From Neobacillus niacini (lineage in GTDB: Bacteria; Bacillota; Bacilli; Bacillales; Cytobacillaceae), in the NCBI RefSeq assembly GCF_023715415.1, contig NZ_JAMBOB010000008.1, forward strand, positions 62,001 through 126,000: a stretch of 64,000 bases of DNA, in the 5' to 3' direction. Below the pieces are notes generated by a model. It made no database searches, was not told the origin of the DNA, and saw nothing but the letters and a program-made list of their open reading frames with translations. Every line of letters begins with the position of its first letter. Within the stretch, counting starts at the first letter, position 1. Shown in pieces: positions 52,835 through 60,809 of this stretch. The position numbers were made by a program, and so were the translations under genes.

Positions 52835-53542
52835 ATGATTCATACCTATTTAGGTCAGAGTATTAACTTTGAGATTAAGTATAAAAGGCGTACATCGATG
52901 AGCATTCATATAGATGGTACTGGATATGTTGAAGTCCATGTTCCTAAAGGGATATCCGATGGACGCGTGATTCTAGCATTAGAGGAAAAATGGGATTGGA
53001 TTCAGCTAAAACTTAAAGAAATGAAGGATAGAACCCTTGGACCAACGGTGAAAACCTATGAGCATGGGGAGAGCTTTCTTTATTTAGGAAAAGAATATCC
53101 CATCCAAATTACTCAAGATACGGAAGCCCAACAAGACTATGCTCGATTTGAAGAGGAAAAGTTACATATAGTTGTGAAACAACTTGAAGATGAAAAAGTA
53201 AAACAAGCTTTAAAACGGTTTTACTATCAGCAGTGCAAAATGTTAGTAGAAAAGAGTATTCGTTCCTATCAAAGTAACTTTAAAGTAAAACCACGTTCTA
53301 TCCGTATTACAGACAATAAGACCAATTGGGGAACCTGTGATTCCAAGCAGCAGTTAACCTTCAATTGGAGGCTGGGGATGGCACCACAAAAGGTAATCGA
53401 CTATGTCGTCGTCCACGAAATGTGTCATATGGTCCACCTGAATCATGATCGCTCCTTTTGGCGTCTTGTGGGTAAAATAATCCCAGATTATGAGGAGCAG
53501 GAGAACTGGTTAGCTTTATCAAGCTGGAAAATGACTGTCTAA
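52835..53542 (+). CDS. YgjP-like M48-family metallopeptidase
   Basis: A 235-residue soluble protein of the YgjP/DUF45 zinc-peptidase family. The zinc motif is VVHEMCHMVHLNHD (HExxH plus a downstream His) with preceding TDNKTNWGTCDSK, a family signature. The N-terminal beta-domain is YKRRTSMSIHID. ATG after GAGGTGAT. The cellular role is not settled for this family. Confidence 0.88.
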   Translation: MIHTYLGQSINFEIKYKRRTSMSIHIDGTGYVEVHVPKGISDGRVILALEEKWDWIQLKLKEMKDRTLGPTVKTYEHGESFLYLGKEYPIQITQDTEAQQDYARFEEEKLHIVVKQLEDEKVKQALKRFYYQQCKMLVEKSIRSYQSNFKVKPRSIRITDNKTNWGTCDSKQQLTFNWRLGMAPQKVIDYVVVHEMCHMVHLNHDRSFWRLVGKIIPDYEEQENWLALSSWKMTV

Positions 53543-53590
53543 TTTTTGAAACGGATATACTAAAATAGCTATTATATTGGAGGTTTAATC

Positions 53591-54112
53591 ATGGAGAATA
53601 ATGATATATTAATTCGATTACGGTATGCGCTGGATATTAAAAATACAGATATGGTTGAGATATTTAAACTAGGCGGCATTGATGTAACAAAAGATGACGT
53701 GCTCAAAATACTGACGAAACCAAATGACAGTTACGATGACGAAGATTACTATTATGATGATTTAACGGAGGATGAAGAGTACATTAAGTGTACGAACAGC
53801 ATGTTAGAGTCATTTTTAAATGGTATTATTACGTTTAAAAGAGGTAAACAAGAACCAAAGCCCGGTCAACCTGATTCACCTCCTCCTGCAAAGAGTAAAG
53901 AAAGTGTCAACAATTTGCTATTAAAGAAGTTGAAGATAGCATTGGCATTAACTAGTGAGGATATGCTCGATATCTTTGAAAAAGCAGGAATTACCGTAAC
54001 AAAAGGTGAATTAAGCGCGTTTTTAAGAAAAGAAGGTCATAAGAATTATAAGCAGTGCCTTGATAAATACGCCCGGAATTTCTTGAAAGGCTTAGCCATT
54101 GTATATAGGTGA
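53591..54112 (+). CDS. DUF1456 (YehS-like) protein
   Basis: A 173-residue cytosolic protein made of two copies of the DUF1456 module: NDILIRLRYALDIKNTDMVE and LLLKKLKIALALTSEDMLDI, each followed by a helix (GGIDVTKDDV, AGITVTKGEL). A Pro/Lys-rich linker joins them. AGGAGG... ribosome site (TGGAGG). The function of the family is unknown. It is 5 nt from the following response regulator, so probably in the same operon. Confidence 0.85.
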   Translation: MENNDILIRLRYALDIKNTDMVEIFKLGGIDVTKDDVLKILTKPNDSYDDEDYYYDDLTEDEEYIKCTNSMLESFLNGIITFKRGKQEPKPGQPDSPPPAKSKESVNNLLLKKLKIALALTSEDMLDIFEKAGITVTKGELSAFLRKEGHKNYKQCLDKYARNFLKGLAIVYR

Positions 54113-54117
54113 GTTCC

Positions 54118-54789
54118 ATGAAGAGGATTTTAGTTGTTGATGATGATCAGCATATCCGTTATTTAGTTAAGGATTTATTAATGAAAGAAGGTTACAAGGT
54201 TTTAGAGGCAGCAGATGGAGAAGAGGGGCTAAAGCTTGTTGAGAAGGAATTGTGCGACTTAGCTATCATAGATATCATGATGCCGAAAATGGATGGTTAC
54301 AGTTTGACCAAAGAACTCCGCAAATTTAATGATATCCCTATCATTTTGCTTACTGCCAAGAGCCAAATTGAAGATAAGGAAAAAGGATTTCACTCAGGAA
54401 CAGATGACTATTTAGTAAAACCCTTTGAGCCAAAGGAATTGCTTTTTAGAGTAAATGCCCTGCTAAGAAGGTACGGAAGGTTGAATGAATCCGATATAAA
54501 AATAGGAAATCTTTTTATTAATAAAAAGAGTTATGAAGTGGAAATAGCTCAAAAAACGTATATGTTACCTTTAAAGGAATTCGATCTACTGTACTTCCTG
54601 GCCTCCTACCCTAATCAGGTTTTCAATCGAAATCAATTGATTGAGCAAGTCTGGGGATTGGAATATGAAGGTGACGAAAGGACAGTGGACGTTCATATTA
54701 AACGTTTAAGAGAAAGATTTAAGCATGTATCTGAAGTGATTTTCATTAAGACCATTAGAGGTGTAGGCTACTCCTTGGAGGTCCAGTAA
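54118..54789 (+). CDS. OmpR-family response regulator
   Basis: A 223-residue regulator. The ATG at 54118 lies 6 nt after AGGTGA; a GTG at 54109 overlaps that site. Asp52 in IIDIMMPKMDG, Thr in LLTAK, Lys in YLVKPF. The winged helix has MLPLKEFDLLYFL and DERTVDVHIKRLRERF. It is followed immediately by its kinase and then an ABC transporter operon, which it likely controls. Confidence 0.93.
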   Translation: MKRILVVDDDQHIRYLVKDLLMKEGYKVLEAADGEEGLKLVEKELCDLAIIDIMMPKMDGYSLTKELRKFNDIPIILLTAKSQIEDKEKGFHSGTDDYLVKPFEPKELLFRVNALLRRYGRLNESDIKIGNLFINKKSYEVEIAQKTYMLPLKEFDLLYFLASYPNQVFNRNQLIEQVWGLEYEGDERTVDVHIKRLRERFKHVSEVIFIKTIRGVGYSLEVQ

Positions 54790-56184
54790 ATGAAATCCCT
54801 TTATGGTAAGTTTGCGCTTACGACCATATTCATTATGGTGCTTAGTGGAGTTTTATCCTTTGTTATTTCAAATGTGTATTATCAACATTCGCTTAAATCC
54901 CAAAATGATTTTAAAATCACAAATTTTGCATTGGAGATTTCGGAATATATTGAGAGGAATCCAAACATTGATTTGAATGATTACTTGGAGCATATTGGGT
55001 CGATTGGTTATCAACTATATACCATTAATAATCATGGGAGAGAACAGTTTTATGGAACTAACTACCGGGAAAGAAGCCTTTCAAAGAAGGCAATTACCGC
55101 TGTTCTTGCTGGTGAAATTTATCATGGTATTGAGCATTTTCCTCATAAGACATTTGTTACCGGATTTTTTGCCAATGAATTAAAGAATAGTGTTGGAGTT
55201 TCTTTTACATACCAAAAACGAAAATTTGCTTTATTCATCCGTCCTGATATTAAATTGATGTTTAATGAGATGCATTTATTGTTTGCCTGGCTTTTGCTTA
55301 CTTCCATTTTATTAAGTATTTTATTTGTTTTAATAAGCTCGAACTACTTAGTAAAACCAATTGTCAAATTAAATCAGGCAACCAAAGTCTTATCTGAAGG
55401 GAATTTCACGATTCATTTGGATATTAATCGAAAAGATGAAATAGGTGACTTAGCCGGAAACTTTATGAATATGTCAAGAAAGTTGGCCAAAGTAGATCAG
55501 TTAAGAAAAGAGTTTATATCAAATGTCTCCCATGATATCCAATCACCCATTACAAATATAAAAGGGTATGTGAATTTACTAGACGATGAGGGACTTTCAA
55601 ATGAGAAAAAGAAAAATCACATAAAAGTAATCCATTCGGAAATCAACCGTTTATCTAATCTCTCAAAACAGCTGCTCCTTCTTTCATCGATTGAGAGCAA
55701 GAAGGATTTAATCGACATAAAAGAATTCGACGCAGCAGGTCAAATAAAAAGTGTTATTGAACAATATCGCTGGAGAATAAATGAAAAGCAACTTATGCTG
55801 AGCTACTCCCTTCCAGAAACAAAAATGAAGGGGGATCCTTTTTTGTTACATTCGGTTTGGGAAAACCTATTAACCAATGCAATAAAATATAATGTGGAGA
55901 ATGGCAGTATCGATATTACCTTAACAAGCACTCATGACTCTATTGAAGTCCAATTTAAGGATTCAGGAATTGGGCTGGAACATGAGCAAATAGAGCGAAT
56001 CTATGACCGCTTTTACCGAGCAGATCCTTCAAGATCTAAAGCGGTGGAAGGAACAGGTTTGGGGCTTTCAATCGTTCAAAGTATTGTACAAATGCATAAA
56101 GGAAAAATAGAAGTAGAAAGTGATAAAGATTTTGGCACTACTTTTACAGTTATTCTTCCCTGCAAAGGTCCGCCGAATCAGTAA
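54790..56184 (+). CDS. Sensor histidine kinase
   Basis: A 464-residue kinase with two membrane helices (about 8-28 and 158-180), an extracytoplasmic domain of about 130 residues, HAMP, HisKA (SNVSHDIQSPITNIKGY) and HATPase_c (ENLLTNAIKYN, DSGIGLE, GTGLGLSIV). The H-box has DIQSP where ELRTP is usual, a variant common in Bacillus YkoH/YvrG-like kinases. Its start directly abuts the response regulator stop. Confidence 0.92.
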   Translation: MKSLYGKFALTTIFIMVLSGVLSFVISNVYYQHSLKSQNDFKITNFALEISEYIERNPNIDLNDYLEHIGSIGYQLYTINNHGREQFYGTNYRERSLSKKAITAVLAGEIYHGIEHFPHKTFVTGFFANELKNSVGVSFTYQKRKFALFIRPDIKLMFNEMHLLFAWLLLTSILLSILFVLISSNYLVKPIVKLNQATKVLSEGNFTIHLDINRKDEIGDLAGNFMNMSRKLAKVDQLRKEFISNVSHDIQSPITNIKGYVNLLDDEGLSNEKKKNHIKVIHSEINRLSNLSKQLLLLSSIESKKDLIDIKEFDAAGQIKSVIEQYRWRINEKQLMLSYSLPETKMKGDPFLLHSVWENLLTNAIKYNVENGSIDITLTSTHDSIEVQFKDSGIGLEHEQIERIYDRFYRADPSRSKAVEGTGLGLSIVQSIVQMHKGKIEVESDKDFGTTFTVILPCKGPPNQ

Positions 56185-56272
56185 CCTATAGAATTGTAAT
56201 TTGAAATTCATCTTCCGTTCATATTCATAAGGTACACTCTTTATGAAATCATGAAAAGGGAAGGTGAATTTT

Positions 56273-57352
56273 TTGTTATCTCACTCCATAAAAGAAATGA
56301 TCTTTTATAAGGTTCGATATTTACTCATCTTATTTATATTGTTTTTTATAGCATCCTTAGTATTTATTATTAACGGATTAGCAAATGGCTTGTCTATGGA
56401 CAATGCCTCCTCAATTAAAAAAATGAACGCAGAATCCTTCTTTCTTGATAAAGATTCTGAAAACCGTATCGATCGTTCTAAGTTAACGATGGGAGAAATT
56501 AGTGAGGACGATTTTTCTGCTAACATGCAGCCCCTCGGCATCAGTATGACTTCAATGGGTATAGAAAAATCCGATAAGGATATTGAAGTGACTTTAATGG
56601 CAATCAATTCAGCAAGTTTCCTTGAACCTATTGCTAAAGAAGGAAAGGGATTAAGTAATAAGAAAGTCAATGAGGTAGTTCTTGATGATTCATTGAAACA
56701 AGAAGGAATCAAATTAGGTCAGAAATTAAGGGATGAAAAATCTGGAGTTTGGCTTGAGGTCATTGGGTTCACAAGCAATCAAACCTTTAGTCATACGCCC
56801 GTTGCCTTTATCACTTTTGACACTTGGAAAGAAATTAATCTCGAACCATTCTATAGCGCCATTGTCGTTCAAAATAGCAGCGATTCGATGGAGGATATTT
56901 CAAACAAAGTTAATGATGGAGGTTGGATAGAAAAAGAATTTGTTGTAAAAGGAATTCCGGGATATGAAGCAGAGCAAAATTCATTGTTTATGATGCTTGC
57001 CTTTTTAATTGTCATTGCGGTTTTCGTATTGGGTGCCTTTTTCTACATCATGACCATCCAAAAGACGAATCAGTTCGGAATATTGAAAGCCATCGGGGCT
57101 AAAACAGCCTATTTATGTAAATCGACCCTGTTACAGGTAATGATATTGACGATGATTAGTTTGATTGCTGCAGTTGGATTTACCTGGGCCATCTTTTTGG
57201 TTCTTCCAGAGGATATTCCGTTCCTTTTTGATCCTATTCAAATAGCGAAATTCTCAGGAATCATCGCGATTGTTTCTATATTTGGAAGTTTACTATCAAC
57301 TTTTAATATTATTCAAGCAGACCCAATTCAGGCAATGGGAAGGGTGGAATAA
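56273..57352 (+). CDS. ABC transporter permease, FtsX/MacB type
   Basis: A 359-residue permease with an N-terminal helix (about 15-38), a large extracytoplasmic domain and three C-terminal helices (FLIVIAVFVLGAFFYIMTIQ, helix 3 and 4 with EDIPFLFDP between), ending in the FtsX-type QADPIQAMGRVE. TTG 56273 lies 7 nt after GGAAGGTG; a GTG at 56264 is possible. It works with the ATPase encoded next. Such exporters next to two-component systems usually answer envelope stress or antimicrobial peptides. Confidence 0.9.
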   Translation: MLSHSIKEMIFYKVRYLLILFILFFIASLVFIINGLANGLSMDNASSIKKMNAESFFLDKDSENRIDRSKLTMGEISEDDFSANMQPLGISMTSMGIEKSDKDIEVTLMAINSASFLEPIAKEGKGLSNKKVNEVVLDDSLKQEGIKLGQKLRDEKSGVWLEVIGFTSNQTFSHTPVAFITFDTWKEINLEPFYSAIVVQNSSDSMEDISNKVNDGGWIEKEFVVKGIPGYEAEQNSLFMMLAFLIVIAVFVLGAFFYIMTIQKTNQFGILKAIGAKTAYLCKSTLLQVMILTMISLIAAVGFTWAIFLVLPEDIPFLFDPIQIAKFSGIIAIVSIFGSLLSTFNIIQADPIQAMGRVE

Positions 57353-57354
57353 TC

Positions 57355-58053
57355 ATGCAAAGCCAATATCCACTTAGTTTAAAAAGTGTTACTAAAATGT
57401 ATGAAGATGGCGATAAGACAGCCATTATCCTAAAGGACCTATCATTTAATATAAAAAATGGAGAAATGATTGCGATTATAGGTCCTTCTGGGTCAGGGAA
57501 AAGTACATTTCTATCGATAGCCGGTGCTTTGTTAACACCTGATGATGGCGAAGTGATTGTTAATGGTGTTACTATAAATAATTGTAATGAGTCTGATAAA
57601 GCAAATGTCAGACTGAATCAAATCGGCTATATCTTTCAAACATCTAATCTAGTTCCCTATTTAAATGTGGAGGAGAATTTATTTTTCGTCCTTAAAATGG
57701 CCAAACAATGGAGTGTGGCATCAAAAGAGTTTTGTCATCTTCTTCTAGAAAAGGTGGGATTACTCAACAGGGCAAAGCACTATCCATACCAACTATCTGG
57801 GGGAGAAAAACAAAGAGCTGCGATTGCAAGAGCATTCGTAAACCATCCAGAAATTATTTTGGCAGACGAGCCTACAGCAAGTTTAGATTCCAGCAGAAGT
57901 TTAGCAGTTATGGAGCTAATTTCTAATATGGTAAAACAGTATAATAAAGCAGCCATTATCGTCACACATGACGAGCAAATTCTGCCATTATGTGATCGTA
58001 TATTTACGATGAAGGATGGAAATTTAGTAGAAAAAGAGAGGGAATTCATATAA
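57355..58053 (+). CDS. ABC transporter ATPase, LolD/MacB type
   Basis: A 232-residue ATPase. Walker A GPSGSGKST, Q-loop IGYIFQTSNLVPYL, signature LSGGEKQRAAIARAF, Walker B IILADEPTASLD, H-loop IVTHDEQI. It partners the FtsX-type permease 2 nt upstream and overlaps the next membrane-protein gene by one base. Confidence 0.93.
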   Translation: MQSQYPLSLKSVTKMYEDGDKTAIILKDLSFNIKNGEMIAIIGPSGSGKSTFLSIAGALLTPDDGEVIVNGVTINNCNESDKANVRLNQIGYIFQTSNLVPYLNVEENLFFVLKMAKQWSVASKEFCHLLLEKVGLLNRAKHYPYQLSGGEKQRAAIARAFVNHPEIILADEPTASLDSSRSLAVMELISNMVKQYNKAAIIVTHDEQILPLCDRIFTMKDGNLVEKEREFI

Positions 58054-58442
58054 TGAATATGAAATATAGTAATTTATTATTAAGGTTATCAGCGGTTTTC
58101 GGCTTAATCGGCGCCGTAATGGGAGGGCATATGGCAGGGTCGTATGATTATGCATTTAGACCTGTTCATGCTCATGTATTAGTTGTCGGCTGGCTTTCAA
58201 TCTTTGCATGGGCGGTTTATTATCGGGTATTTCAACCAAGTGCGAAAATACTGTCAGCGTTACATGTGTATTCAGCGATCATTGGAGTTGTCGGTTTAAC
58301 AGCGGGGATGGCACTAAATATTTTTAATTTCCTTCCAAGAGCAGCCAACTTAATCGTTTATATTGGCGGCGGAGCAACACTGCTGCTTAGTTTCGGCTTA
58401 TTTTGCTTATTAACATTTACTCAAAAATCTGAAGGAAGATAA
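58053..58442 (+). CDS. Small four-helix membrane protein, haem-copper oxidase subunit I-like
   Basis: A 129-residue membrane protein of four helices. The His-containing motifs GGHMAGS and PVHAHVLVVGW resemble the first helices of haem-copper oxidase/NorB subunit I, and similar small proteins are often labelled cytochrome c oxidase. It lacks the six-His active site. It starts by TAATG overlap with the ATPase gene, so it belongs to the same operon. Haem or metal binding is possible; function unknown. Confidence 0.75.
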   Translation: MNMKYSNLLLRLSAVFGLIGAVMGGHMAGSYDYAFRPVHAHVLVVGWLSIFAWAVYYRVFQPSAKILSALHVYSAIIGVVGLTAGMALNIFNFLPRAANLIVYIGGGATLLLSFGLFCLLTFTQKSEGR

Positions 58443-58729
58443 ATACAATTAGAACCTTTTGAAAGGATTATCAATAAAATACAGGGGACAATATACTTCA
58501 AAATCATAAATCATTATGAGATAATAAGGATGAAAATATAATAATTGCTAAATAAGTAATAAGTTGTTTTTTTAGATGGAGTCTGTCACTCTGGGATCAT
58601 TAAGTCCTATTGCGGCGGACTTTTCGTATATAGCAATTGTTTTGGTTCGTGACGATATTTTTATTTTAGGCTGCTCGTCAATATGAATGATTACTTCTCA
58701 ATCATTATTTGAAAAGGAGGGAGTCAAAC
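58443..58729. other. Short intergenic region
   Basis: About 290 bases. A weak hairpin (AAGTCC / GGACTT, 58604-58624) followed by TT may terminate the ABC operon. Nothing else is recognised. Confidence 0.45.
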
Positions 58730-59029
58730 ATGCACATCTATTATGCGGTTATTGGATTAACCTATCTTATCATCCTAGTTATTGCATATGCAGTTTCCAT
58801 TTCCACAAACTCCGAAGAGGAAAAAAGCAGGGTAATCATCGATAGAGCTTTTAAAAATGCTTTTTCGATTCTCGCTTTTGGTCTCCTGGTGGTTTATGGC
58901 CTATTTCTCATTCCTCATATTACCCTAGATAATCAAATCACTTCCTATCTAATCCTAGCAAGTAAATTTATTTCTGTGTTTACACTCGGAGGAACTCTCT
59001 TTATATTAAATAAAAAAAGGTGCTTTTGA
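58730..59029 (+). CDS. Small three-helix membrane protein of unknown function
   Basis: A 99-residue hydrophobic protein; ATG 58730 follows AAGGAGGGAG, a strong site. Three membrane helices (about 3-22, 43-62 and 72-92) with a short charged loop STNSEEEKSRVIIDRAF between the first two. I do not recognise the family. It is monocistronic with a strong terminator after it. Confidence 0.75.
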   Translation: MHIYYAVIGLTYLIILVIAYAVSISTNSEEEKSRVIIDRAFKNAFSILAFGLLVVYGLFLIPHITLDNQITSYLILASKFISVFTLGGTLFILNKKRCF

Positions 59030-59048
59030 AAATGATAAAGGAAAGAAG

Positions 59049-59085
59049 AAATCATCCGTCTTCCATACGACGGATGATTTTTTTG
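59049..59085 (+). terminator. Terminator after the small membrane protein gene
   Basis: AAATCATCCGTC... reads AAATCATCCGTC / GACGGATGATTT as a perfect stem around TTCCATAC, followed by TTTT. Confidence 0.85.
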
Positions 59086-59211
59086 TAAAAATATCTAGTG
59101 AAAAGTTCGATTAAATGGCGATTCAATTCTTTGTAATGTAACTTAGTCTATGTTATGTTGTAGTTATGTAACTTATATTGTGGAATACGTGGAGGTTCTA
59201 GGAGGCCGCCT

Positions 59212-59775
59212 ATGGAGTATGTTGAGCCTATAAGAGACGTTGAAAGTATTAATGCGATAAAAGAAATATTACGGAAGCAGTCAAAAAGAGACCTTTTGCT
59301 TTTTGTTCTTGGAATTAATACTGGAATAAGAATTAGTGATTTACTTTCAATAAAGATTGAAGATATTTGGGATGGTACGGGGATAAAGGAGTTTTTGTAT
59401 TTAAAGGAAACCACTAGTGATGAAACAAAAGCTTACTATCTAAATAATAACGTTAAACTTGCGTTTGAGGATTACTTGAAAACGTATGTTTTTAACGATA
59501 GTGATTATTTGTTTAAGTCCAAAAAGAATAATCAGCCAATCACCCGTCAGCAAGCATACCGAATTATTAATACAGCCGCAAAAGAAGTTGGGATTCCAGG
59601 TAAAATAGGTACTCATACACTAAGAAAAACATTCGGCTATCACGCCTATCGAAAAGGGATTGCCATTTCCATTCTAATGAGTATTTATCATCATCATTCT
59701 CCATCAGAAACATTAAGATATATTGGGATAAGTAAAAATGAGAAACCGTTGATCAAATTGGATGTAAATTTATAA
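59212..59775 (+). CDS. Short tyrosine recombinase (phage-integrase family)
   Basis: A 187-residue protein consisting almost only of the catalytic domain. Catalytic residues: Arg in NTGIRISDLL, the HxxR pair in THTLRKTFGYH, His in HHHSPSETL and the Tyr nucleophile in RYIGI. The N-terminal core-binding domain is reduced to about 25 residues. GGAGG lies upstream of ATG 59212. Stand-alone genes like this are frequent in bacilli and need not be part of a mobile element; no attachment sites were seen. The MITE-like repeat just downstream is worth noting. Confidence 0.88.
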   Translation: MEYVEPIRDVESINAIKEILRKQSKRDLLLFVLGINTGIRISDLLSIKIEDIWDGTGIKEFLYLKETTSDETKAYYLNNNVKLAFEDYLKTYVFNDSDYLFKSKKNNQPITRQQAYRIINTAAKEVGIPGKIGTHTLRKTFGYHAYRKGIAISILMSIYHHHSPSETLRYIGISKNEKPLIKLDVNL

Positions 59776-59911
59776 ATAGGCTGTGTTAAAGGATACTGTT
59801 GATTTTAGAACCTGTTGATTGGAGCGAAGCTGCGAGGAGGCTCACGGGCGAGCCCGCGGAAAGCATAGCGCCTGGAGCGCAAATCAACAGCCTAGTCTAA
59901 CACAGCCTATA
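59776..59911. repeat. Bacillus-type MITE-like intergenic repeat, copy 2
   Basis: About 136 bp with terminal inverted repeats AGGCTGTGTTA / TAACACAGCCT and inner TGTTGATTT / AAATCAACA. The core GAGGAGGCTC...CCGCGGAAAGC is shared with the copy at 10988-11222. It has no coding capacity. Confidence 0.85.
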
Positions 59912-59916
59912 AATAA

Positions 59917-59968
59917 AAAAACCTCCAGTTGAGGTGAAGGAAATCACTTCATCTCAACTGGAGGAGAT
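59917..59968. terminator. Bidirectional terminator
   Basis: CCTCCAGTTGAG-TGAAG pairs with CTTCA-CTCAACTGGAGG; the minus-strand T-run (seven T) lies right after the stem, so it mainly serves the Usp-domain gene. Confidence 0.85.
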
Positions 59969-59972
59969 ATTT

Positions 59973-60665
59973 TTATAAGAAGTCATCATCAGAAGATAAG
60001 TTCGTATCCATATCAACGTTTGTTAAATCCTTAACAATATTCTCATTTACTTGGACTTGTAATGTTTCCTTGTCCTTCATAAATTTGAAAATACCATTAT
60101 TAAAATCAGTTCCGTATTCCTTAAAGAAAATCCCTTCAAACGCTATATCCTTTGTATGTTTAAAGATTAGGCGGTAGTTATTATTATCCTTAACGAGATA
60201 CGCTCGTACACCTTTTTCGAAATGTCGATCAGGATTTTTTAGAAAACGGGCTACAGATATGATATGAAGATCAACAAATGGAATTTCACGGAGTAAAGAG
60301 TTAATAATCGACCCCTTAGCGATTTGTTCCCAACGACTTTGAGCAGTTTGACCGAGTATGATTTGTGTAATGTTCTTTTCTCTGGCAACCTCTGCAATCA
60401 CTTTTGAAATCGGTCTTTGTTCATTATCCTTAATAATAAATGCGTCAGCACTATGCTCGGAAGCTAATTGTTTCCATCTAGCAATATAGTTTGATTTCTC
60501 TGCATCCAAATCATCAAATGGTTTAGGATCTACGGTTAGAATGTAAAGTGGACAATCTAGCATATTGGCAATTTTACAACCACGTTGGATGAGACGTTCA
60601 CCATTAGGACCATAATAAACACATACGAGGATACTTTCGTCCATGCGCTCTTTCATTTTTTTCAC
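59973..60665 (-). CDS. Usp-domain protein (KdpD-type universal stress domain)
   Basis: A 230-residue cytosolic protein. Residues 10-145 match the universal-stress domain of KdpD (ILVCVYYGPNGERLIQRGCK, ITQIILGQTAQSRWEQIAKG); the C-terminal 80 residues are unassigned and end in an acidic tail. GTG start at 60665 lies 8 nt after GAGGTG; ATG 60656 is possible. It is divergent from mrpA, an arrangement seen in many bacilli, and may sense ions or nucleotide and influence antiporter expression. No kinase domain is present. Confidence 0.8.
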   Translation of the reverse strand: MKKMKERMDESILVCVYYGPNGERLIQRGCKIANMLDCPLYILTVDPKPFDDLDAEKSNYIARWKQLASEHSADAFIIKDNEQRPISKVIAEVAREKNITQIILGQTAQSRWEQIAKGSIINSLLREIPFVDLHIISVARFLKNPDRHFEKGVRAYLVKDNNNYRLIFKHTKDIAFEGIFFKEYGTDFNNGIFKFMKDKETLQVQVNENIVKDLTNVDMDTNLSSDDDFL

Positions 60666-60809
60666 TTTTCGTTCACCTCGGAATCGTAATTACTGAAACC
60701 CGATTATCGACCACTTTTAATAGACTATGTATGACTATAACCCATGCTACACTTTCAGTCAATCTAATTACAATAATGTAGTATTTTGTAAAAACTAATA
60801 GGGAGGGAT

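Noticed and set aside
59212-59911. Integrative element carrying the short tyrosine recombinase
   Set aside because: No attachment-site repeats, cargo or other mobility genes were found around it; the repeat downstream belongs to a dispersed intergenic family.
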